Shown here: piece by piece, positions 5,859-10,547 of the stretch | Numbering within the stretch: the first letter of the stretch is position 1 | How the letters are laid out: every line of letters begins with the position of its first letter | Source: an uncultured Devosia sp. | GTDB taxonomy: Bacteria > Pseudomonadota > Alphaproteobacteria > Rhizobiales > Devosiaceae | NCBI GenBank assembly: GCA_934553185.1 | Contig: CAKTFF010000044.1 | Coordinates: 1-10,547 of the forward strand | Direction of reading: 5' to 3' | DNA: 10,547 nt | The notes under the pieces: model-generated | Databases searched by the model: none | Told to the model about the DNA's origin: nothing | The model's input: the letters and a program-made list of their open reading frames with translations, nothing else | Program-made: the position numbers and the translations under genes

Positions 5859-5880
5859 CTTGCAGCTATAGGATCGTCAA
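5851..5880 (-). promoter_or_regulatory. Sigma-70-type promoter of the arsR operon
   Basis: On the minus strand, TTGACG (5875-5880) is a good -35 element and TATGAG (5851-5856) a fair -10 element, with an 18-base spacer. It lies 25 bases before the arsR start and just after the terminator of the upstream DUF3126 gene, so it should drive arsR and the three genes behind it. Confidence 0.55.
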
Positions 5881-5885
5881 GACAC

Positions 5886-5912
5886 AAAAAAATCCCCGCT
5901 TTCGCGGGGATT
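5886..5912 (-). terminator. Intrinsic terminator after the DUF3126 gene
   Basis: A perfect 9-base stem (5891-5899 with 5904-5912, containing CCCCGC/GCGGGG) surrounds a 4-base loop. On the minus strand it is followed by a run of seven U. It begins 20 bases after the DUF3126 stop and insulates the arsR operon from the genes upstream. This is the clearest terminator in the window. Confidence 0.93.
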
Positions 5913-5931
5913 GGTTCAGGCTGGATCGCTT

Positions 5932-6150
5932 TTAGTTCACTTCATCCAGATCGATGTCGAGGATGGACATGTTGAAGATATAGGACTTGTCCCCGTCCTC
6001 GTCGTCGGCATGGATCAGCCCGATACTTTCGTCGCCGATAAACACCTCAACCGAATCGTTGAGCTTGGCACGTGGCCGTACGTCGATGTTTTTGTTGCCG
6101 AATTTGGTTTGCAGGAACTTCTGCAGCTTGATGATTTCGGGATGTTTCAC
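5932..6150 (-). CDS. DUF3126 family protein
   Basis: This 72-residue acidic protein is a full-length DUF3126 member: N-terminal helix (EIIKLQKFLQTKFGN), basic strand (IDVRPRAK), then DSVEVFIGDESIGLI and the acidic DDEDGDKSY with a C-terminal NMSILDIDLDEV. The family is small, cytosolic and largely alphaproteobacterial, with no known function. The start is GTG at 6150, supported by AGGAC (6158-6162) 7 bases upstream. It lies 136 bases behind cysE on the same strand and ends at a strong terminator. As I recall, the cysE-DUF3126 order recurs in Hyphomicrobiales. Confidence 0.88.
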   Translation of the reverse strand: MKHPEIIKLQKFLQTKFGNKNIDVRPRAKLNDSVEVFIGDESIGLIHADDEDGDKSYIFNMSILDIDLDEVN

Positions 6151-6241
6151 TGTCGATGTCCTGCTGGTTTGCGTTGCGCCGGCAATCTAGTCGCGACCTC
6201 AACGCACACAACCCCACATGGGTGGCATTTTAGCGGTAACA

Positions 6242-6288
6242 AGCCCGCCACCGGTCTTGCTGACCAGTATGCTTCGACCCGCCGGGCT
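6242..6288 (-). other. Possible stem-loop structure at the cysE 3' end
   Basis: AGCCCG (6242-6247) pairs with CGGGCT (6283-6288), enclosing a smaller hairpin at 6250-6256 and 6262-6268 that pairs at 6 of 7 positions. The outer arm overlaps the cysE stop codon. No good U-tract follows on the minus strand, so it is not a standard terminator. It could weaken read-through into DUF3126 or stabilise the transcript. Confidence 0.3.
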
Positions 6289-7123
6289 ATTCGCCCGCAG
6301 GCCCGCGGTCATAAACCAGCACCATCTGGTCCATCACCAGCGCTGGCTGTGCACAACCCGCCTCGCCGATCACCTTGGCCGGAACACCCGCTACTGTCAC
6401 ACGCGGCGGCACTTCCTTGAGCACCACCGACCCCGCCCCAATGCGAGAGCAATCCCCTATGCGGATATTGCCCAGCACGGTGGCGCCGGCGCCGATCAGC
6501 ACGCCATTGCCGATCTTGGGATGACGATCCTGGTCCGACTTGCCCGTGCCGCCCAGCGTCACATTCTGCAAAATGGAAACATTGTCGCCAACAACCGCCG
6601 TTTCCCCGATCACCAGCCCGGTGCCGTGATCAAGCATGATCCCCTTGCCCATCGGCACGGCCGGATTGATATCCACCTGGAACACCTGGCTCGCACGGCT
6701 CTGCAGATAAAGCGCAAAGTCGCGACGGCCCGCTTTGAGCATGGCATGGGCGAAGCGATGTGTCTGAATGGCCTGATAGCCCTTGAAAAACAACAGCGGC
6801 TCGACAGCGCGATGGCAGGCGGGATCGCGCTCCAGCGTCGCGGCAAGATCTGCCCGCGCACTATGCCCGATCTCGGGATAACCCACCAGCATATCGGCAA
6901 AAGCCTGCCGGATCAGGTCTGCGGACACATCATCATGGTCGAGCCGTGCCGCCAGCCGATGCGCCAGCGATTGCTCGAACGTGTCGTGGTTGAGAATGGC
7001 GGAAACGGCCATATTGGTCAGCGACGGTTCGGCCTGCATGATCTGCCGCGCGCCGGCGCGGACCGCCTCCCAAACCGGGTCGATCGAGGCAATCTCCCCT
7101 GACGCTTTGACGCTGCTGGCCAT
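6287..7123 (-). CDS. cysE: Serine O-acetyltransferase
   Basis: This cytosolic enzyme acetylates L-serine with acetyl-CoA to O-acetylserine, the first committed step of cysteine synthesis. It has 278 residues, close to E. coli CysE (273). The N-terminal helical domain (about 15-145) carries DPAC at 100-103 and FFKGYQAIQTHRFAH. The left-handed beta-helix of hexapeptide repeats follows (about 150-250). The catalytic pair Asp151 (in QVDINPA) and His166 (in MLDHGTG) has the same 15-residue spacing as Asp143/His158 in E. coli. GGTGK, DRHPKIG and GAGSVVLKEVPP are typical. The ATG at 7123 has a GGAG about 9 bases upstream and is preferred over ATG at 7141. Feedback inhibition by cysteine is known for the family but cannot be judged from this sequence. 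Confidence 0.96.
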   Translation of the reverse strand: MASSVKASGEIASIDPVWEAVRAGARQIMQAEPSLTNMAVSAILNHDTFEQSLAHRLAARLDHDDVSADLIRQAFADMLVGYPEIGHSARADLAATLERDPACHRAVEPLLFFKGYQAIQTHRFAHAMLKAGRRDFALYLQSRASQVFQVDINPAVPMGKGIMLDHGTGLVIGETAVVGDNVSILQNVTLGGTGKSDQDRHPKIGNGVLIGAGATVLGNIRIGDCSRIGAGSVVLKEVPPRVTVAGVPAKVIGEAGCAQPALVMDQMVLVYDRGPAGE

Positions 7124-7152
7124 GGCTCGACTCCGCTTCATCGATAAACACC

Positions 7153-7181
7153 GATATATGCGCTTCCGTGCTCAAGAACAA
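7153..7181 (-). promoter_or_regulatory. Possible cysE promoter
   Basis: On the minus strand, TTGTTC (7176-7181) and TATATC (7153-7158) are separated by 17 bases, within the 85-base gap between the alpha/beta hydrolase and cysE. No terminator is seen between the two genes, so cysE may also be read from upstream. The match to sigma-70 is only fair. Confidence 0.35.
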
Positions 7182-7208
7182 AGCCCTGCCACGCCATTTG
7201 GTTCACGA

Positions 7209-8000
7209 TTAGTGCCTTGGGTGAAACGTGCTGCCCAGAAACTCCAACGCCGCAGCTTTGAACAACTTGTCCCCGGTGGCCCGCATATGGTCGCGCTTGG
7301 GGATCACATAAGCCTCGCCCTTCGGCAGCAATTGCGCCAATGGCTCGGGCGAACCGGCCGTCGCATCGGCCTCGCCCACCGCCACCAGCACCGGCACCTC
7401 GATGCGACGAACATCGGCGCGCGCCATCGGTTCACGCGACGTTTCCATGCAGGCCGCCAGCGCCTGGCGGTCGGCGCCGGTATGCTCGGCAAAAATGCGG
7501 AACTGCCGCGCCGTGGGATGGGTCACCCCGCTCAGCGAGGGCGCGAGCAATCCGGCGATGATGTCATTGCCATCCGAAAGCCCGTGAACAAGGTTCATGC
7601 CCATGCCGCCAAAGATGGCGCAGGCCACCCGTGCCTCATGCTCGAAAGCCATGAAGGCACTGATCCGCGCCCCCATGGAATAGCCCAGGATCGCTGCCCG
7701 TGCGATGCCGAGATGATCCAGCAGCGCCACGGCGTCGCGCGCCATGGCCCGGGGATAATAGCGGTCGGGATCATAGGGCTTGTCGGAGGCGCCATGCCCG
7801 CGATTGTCCAGCGTGATCGCGCGATAGCCCGCACCTGTCAGGGCTTCCACCCAGCCGGTGTCGATCCAATTGACCTTCCCGCTCGAGGCAAACCCGTGGA
7901 TGCACAACACGGCTGGCCCCGTGCCGAATTCCTCAAAGGCCAAGCTCAATCCGTCTGACATAAAATGCGGCAAGGCGCGTGTTTTCCCGTCCAGAGACAA
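7209..8000 (-). CDS. Alpha/beta hydrolase-fold enzyme
   Basis: This 263-residue cytosolic enzyme has the Ser-Asp-His triad: nucleophile Ser108 in GYSMG, acid Asp212 (in VAVGEADAT) and His238 (in KRDHMRATG). The oxyanion-hole motif is IHGF (34-37), and LDNRGHGASDKP (64-75) is typical of esterase/lyase-type hydrolases. The substrate cannot be told. The start appears to be TTG at 8000, because GGAGG (8006-8010) lies 5 bases upstream; the in-frame ATG at 7961 has no ribosome binding site. That adds 13 residues to the shorter form. The gene is upstream of cysE on the same strand and divergent from the zf-CHCC gene. Confidence 0.9.
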   Translation of the reverse strand: MSLDGKTRALPHFMSDGLSLAFEEFGTGPAVLCIHGFASSGKVNWIDTGWVEALTGAGYRAITLDNRGHGASDKPYDPDRYYPRAMARDAVALLDHLGIARAAILGYSMGARISAFMAFEHEARVACAIFGGMGMNLVHGLSDGNDIIAGLLAPSLSGVTHPTARQFRIFAEHTGADRQALAACMETSREPMARADVRRIEVPVLVAVGEADATAGSPEPLAQLLPKGEAYVIPKRDHMRATGDKLFKAAALEFLGSTFHPRH

Positions 8001-8064
8001 TCAATCCTCCGGCAACAAACCAGAACAGACCGAGCGGGCGTGAACCCTTTTCTTCACCCCGTCC

Positions 8065-8084
8065 TTGGCATATGGTCCCGCCAA
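8065..8084. promoter_or_regulatory. Inverted repeat TTGGC-N10-GCCAA between divergent genes
   Basis: TTGGC (8065-8069) and GCCAA (8080-8084) form a perfect 5-base inverted repeat in the 103-base region between the hydrolase and zf-CHCC genes. It begins 20 bases before the zf-CHCC start codon when measured from its right arm. It could be an operator or chance. Confidence 0.25.
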
Positions 8085-8103
8085 ATCAAACAGGTTTATC
8101 GCC

Positions 8104-8343
8104 ATGGCTCACGGCTCGACGCCCCATTTCCATAACACCCAGGGTCTTCCGCAGATCGAGGTGGGGTCCAAAGAATTCCAGTGTGTCGGCGCCCTGCCCC
8201 CGTTTGACCACCCCCACGTCTATCTCGACATGGGCCGCGACAGCGAAGTGGTCTGCCCCTATTGCTCCACCCATTACGTGTTTAACGCCGCCCTCGAGGC
8301 CGGTGCAGCAAACCCGCTTTCCGCCATCTACCAGGACGCTTAA
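8104..8343 (+). CDS. zf-CHCC zinc-finger protein (NDUFS6-like)
   Basis: This 79-residue protein belongs to PF10276, related to the NDUFS6/13-kDa subunit of complex I. Likely zinc ligands are Cys27, His36 (in DHPHVYLDMG), Cys51 and Cys54 (in VVCPYCSTHYVF). In mitochondria and in some alphaproteobacteria such proteins help assemble complex I, but stand-alone bacterial copies are also widespread and often uncharacterised. No nuo gene is in the window. The ATG at 8104 has only a weak AGG upstream but fits the family length. It is followed 10 bases later by the FAD monooxygenase start, so they are probably one transcript. Confidence 0.88.
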   Translation: MAHGSTPHFHNTQGLPQIEVGSKEFQCVGALPPFDHPHVYLDMGRDSEVVCPYCSTHYVFNAALEAGAANPLSAIYQDA

Positions 8344-8353
8344 GTTCCGGCCC

Positions 8354-9556
8354 GTGCCCGGCACTTTCTTTATCGCCGGCGCCGGCATTGCCGGGCTGAC
8401 CCTGGCACTGACGCTTGCCAAGTTCGGCGCGCGCGTCATTGTTCTTGAGCGGAATGCGGCGCTTTCCCCATTCGGCGCCGGCCTCCAGATCAGCCCCAAT
8501 GCCCGCAAGATCCTGGACGGCCTTGGCTTAAGCGACGCGCTAACCGCCACGGGCCTTGAGCCCGCCGGCATCGACATCTATCCCTTTCGCCGCCCCGAAC
8601 CCCTGCTCACCCTCGAACTCGGTCCGCGGATGCGTGAGCGGTTCGGCGCGCCCTATACGGTGATGCACCGAGCCGATTTGGCCGAAGCGCTCTACCGCGC
8701 CTGCCGGCGCTTTGCCAATATTGAGGTTCTTTTTGGCACGGGCAACTGGACCGTCGCGCCCGGAGCCGATGGCGTTTCGGTTGCGGTCGAGGACGCAGCC
8801 GGACAAACCCGTATCATGACCGGCAGCGCCTTTGTGGGTGCCGATGGCGTCCATTCCCGCTCCCGCACCACACTGGTCGGCGGCGTCAAAGCGCAGGACC
8901 GGCACAGCACTGCCTGGCGGACGCTGATTCCAGCATCCGCCGCTGGCTCCGTTATCAAGCTCGACCGCGTTTCCGTCCTTTTCGGCCCAGGATTCCACCT
9001 CGTCTGCTATCCCCTGCCGCATCGAAACGAGGTCAACCTCGTGATGTTTCTCCCATCCGCCTCAACCGGCAGTGGGCCGAGCGACTTTCCAAACCTGCCG
9101 CCAACCCACCGCAGCCCGCGCATTGATACCCTTCTCGCCGCCGCAATCGCCTGGACGCCGTGGCCGCTGTTCACCGTCAGCGAAAAGCGCTGGCATCAGG
9201 GCAAAATCGGGCTCATCGGCGATGCCGCCCACGCCATGTTCCCCTTCCAGGCCCAGGGCGCGGCGATGGCCATCGAAGATGCTGCTGTCCTCGGTCCATT
9301 GCTGACCACGCACGCTGACCCCGAAACCGCCTTCCGCCAATACGAGCGCCTACGGCAGCCCCGCGTCCGCCGCGTTGCTCATACTTCGGCGCTCAATGGC
9401 GCAATCTTCCACCTGCCGGGAAGTCTTGGCTTTGCCCGAAACCTCGCCATGCGCATGCAGGGTCCGCGCGGCCAGCTTCGCCGTCTGTACTGGCTCTTCG
9501 GCTATGAGACACCGCCATTGCCGAACGGCTTAACCACGAAATCTGCTGCGGATTAG
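8354..9556 (+). CDS. FAD-dependent monooxygenase (salicylate-hydroxylase-like, group A)
   Basis: This 400-residue flavoprotein monooxygenase should use NAD(P)H and O2 to hydroxylate a small substrate, often aromatic. The Rossmann motif GAGIAG is at residues 9-14, followed by the acidic Glu32 that ends the beta-alpha-beta unit. The DG motif is at 161-168 (VGADGVHS) and the GD motif at 288-310 (IGDAAHAMFPFQAQGAAMAIEDA). The PFQAQGAAMAIEDA form is nearer salicylate or hydroxybenzoate hydroxylases than UbiH or TetX. The substrate is unknown. The GTG at 8354 puts the FAD motif at the usual N-terminal position but has no clear ribosome binding site, so coupling to the zf-CHCC gene is likely. GTG at 8303 is an alternative. 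The frame is also open leftwards through the zf-CHCC gene. Confidence 0.88.
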   Translation: MPGTFFIAGAGIAGLTLALTLAKFGARVIVLERNAALSPFGAGLQISPNARKILDGLGLSDALTATGLEPAGIDIYPFRRPEPLLTLELGPRMRERFGAPYTVMHRADLAEALYRACRRFANIEVLFGTGNWTVAPGADGVSVAVEDAAGQTRIMTGSAFVGADGVHSRSRTTLVGGVKAQDRHSTAWRTLIPASAAGSVIKLDRVSVLFGPGFHLVCYPLPHRNEVNLVMFLPSASTGSGPSDFPNLPPTHRSPRIDTLLAAAIAWTPWPLFTVSEKRWHQGKIGLIGDAAHAMFPFQAQGAAMAIEDAAVLGPLLTTHADPETAFRQYERLRQPRVRRVAHTSALNGAIFHLPGSLGFARNLAMRMQGPRGQLRRLYWLFGYETPPLPNGLTTKSAAD

Positions 9557-9666
9557 CCGTGCCCGTGGAACCATGACGCATGCTCCGCCCTTGCGTTCGA
9601 GCCTGTGCGTGTGTCAACTGCGCACCAAATGCAGGCCCGCCCAGACTCAAAGGTTAGCACCACCTG
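9557..9666. other. Intergenic gap between FAD monooxygenase and MFS gene
   Basis: This 110-base gap contains a GTGCG/CGCAC stem (9605-9609 with 9621-9625), with possible extra GCCT/AGGC pairing after a bulge. No U-tract or good -10/-35 pair was found. The MFS gene may be read from its own weak promoter here or from upstream. Confidence 0.25.
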
Positions 9667-10547
9667 ATGCAAGCAGCGACCCGCTCACGCCTGACCCTCG
9701 CCTGCATTCTCGTGACGATTCTTCTCGACATGATCGGGGTGGGCATCATCGTTCCGGTGCTGCCCGAACTGCTGGAAGACTTGACCGGCGGTAGCGTCGC
9801 TAATGCCGCAGTGATCGGCGGCTACCTGGTTTTCGCCTATGCCTTCATGCAGTTCGTGTTTTCGCCGGTGCTGGGCAACCTGTCGGATCGCTATGGCCGC
9901 CGTCCGGTGCTTCTGGCATCGCTGCTCGGGCTGACCTTCGACTACCTGATGATGTCGATCGCGCCCTTTGTCTGGTATCTCTTTATCGGACGGATCATTG
10001 CCGGCGTCGCGGGTGCCGCTCTCGCCACGGCAACAGCCTATATGGCCGACATCACCCCGCCCCATAAGCGCACCCACCGCTTCGGCCTGATTGGCGCCGC
10101 TTTCGGCCTCGGTTTCATCATCGGCCCGGTGATCGGCGGCGAACTCGGCGAATTTGGCCCGCGCGTGCCCTTTTATGCTGCGGCGGCGCTTGCCTTTGCC
10201 AACTTCCTGTTCGGCCTACTGATCCTGCCTGAAAGCCTGCCGAAGGCATCCCGCCGCAAGTTCGATATCCGCCGGGCAAACCCGCTCGGCGCCGTCATGG
10301 CACTCAAGAAGTACCCATCCGTTCTGTGGCTACTGGCCGTCCTCTTCTTCTTCCAGCTCTCCGCCCAGGCGCTGCCGACCGTTTTTTCGTACTTCACCGT
10401 GGAAGTGTTCAACTTCACCTCCTCCACCATCGGCCGCACCTTGGGCGCTTTCGGCCTAGGCTTCGCCATCAGCCAAGCGGTGATCGCGGGCCCCCTCAGT
10501 CGCGGCATCGGCGAGCCCGCCGTCGCCATGATTGGCCTCTTGGCAGC
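9667..10547 (+). CDS. TCR/Tet family MFS drug exporter (partial, cut at right edge)
   Basis: The first 293 residues are present; the gene runs off the window. It resembles Tet-type drug/H+ antiporters. TM1 contains LLDMIGVGIIVPVLPELL, with the Asp21 typical of the group. MFS motif A is GNLSDRYGRRPV (70-81), and antiporter motif C is seen as GFIIGPVIGG (149-158). GRIIAGVAGA and AYMADITPP match the TetA pattern. About eight transmembrane segments are visible, with a cytoplasmic loop near residues 188-210. The ATG at 9667 is fixed by an in-frame TAG at 9655-9657, though its ribosome binding site is weak. Chromosomal members of this family rarely give tetracycline resistance, so the substrate is open. 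Confidence 0.9.
   Translation, partial: MQAATRSRLTLACILVTILLDMIGVGIIVPVLPELLEDLTGGSVANAAVIGGYLVFAYAFMQFVFSPVLGNLSDRYGRRPVLLASLLGLTFDYLMMSIAPFVWYLFIGRIIAGVAGAALATATAYMADITPPHKRTHRFGLIGAAFGLGFIIGPVIGGELGEFGPRVPFYAAAALAFANFLFGLLILPESLPKASRRKFDIRRANPLGAVMALKKYPSVLWLLAVLFFFQLSAQALPTVFSYFTVEVFNFTSSTIGRTLGAFGLGFAISQAVIAGPLSRGIGEPAVAMIGLLA

Noticed and set aside
6218..7958. Two long plus-strand frames opposite cysE and the alpha/beta hydrolase
   Set aside because: They are His/Arg/Gln-rich shadows of genes with intact catalytic motifs, and have no ribosome binding site or family resemblance.
7979..9556. A 525-codon open frame that would fuse about 125 residues to the FAD monooxygenase
   Set aside because: The extra part runs through the zf-CHCC gene in another frame, has low-complexity Pro/Ser/Thr/Arg composition, and places the FAD motif far from its usual N-terminal position.
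1..10547. Mobile element, genomic island or CRISPR array
   Set aside because: No transposase, integrase, terminal repeats, tRNA attachment site or spaced repeats were found, and base and codon use look uniform.

Overview
This looks like an ordinary stretch of G+C-rich alphaproteobacterial chromosome, most likely from the Hyphomicrobiales and perhaps Devosia-like. The reasons are family content (PAS_5/DUF1457, transglutaminase-like cysteine peptidase, DUF3126, zf-CHCC), the rhomboid type, and two exact TTAA-N7-TTAA boxes of the kind bound by the alphaproteobacterial regulator CtrA. The genus is inferred from general resemblance and could not be searched. Codon and base use look even throughout. 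I see no insertion sequence, phage gene, tRNA, rRNA or CRISPR array.

Layout. Positions 1-46 hold the probable 3' tail of a plus-strand gene, convergent with a minus-strand rhomboid protease (69-803). From 804 to 3129 there is a divergent intergenic region with a CtrA-type box, then three plus-strand genes: a PAS_5 protein, a PilZ protein with one canonical and one degenerate domain, and a secreted LapG-type transglutaminase-like cysteine peptidase. Together they suggest c-di-GMP or cell-surface regulation, though no cyclase, phosphodiesterase, LapD or adhesin is in view. From 3146 to 4416 there is a three-helix membrane protein (minus) and a single-pass protein of unknown function (plus), divergent around a second CtrA-type box.

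From 4419 to 5880 lies a compact minus-strand operon: arsR-type repressor, SRPBCC/AHSA1 protein (ATGA overlap), a 70-residue membrane protein, and a DUF1801 protein. Its promoter carries an inverted repeat over the -10 region, which fits autorepression. A strong intrinsic terminator (5886-5912) separates it from the upstream minus-strand group alpha/beta hydrolase, cysE (serine O-acetyltransferase, first step of cysteine synthesis) and DUF3126.

From 8104 to the right edge, plus-strand genes encode a zf-CHCC zinc-finger protein (NDUFS6-like), a group A FAD monooxygenase, and a TCR/Tet-type MFS exporter cut by the window end.

No clearly new system is visible. The best leads are the paired CtrA-type boxes next to signalling and surface genes, the PAS_5-PilZ-cysteine peptidase cluster, the unusual membrane-protein member of the arsR operon, and the uncharacterised anchored protein at 3742-4416.
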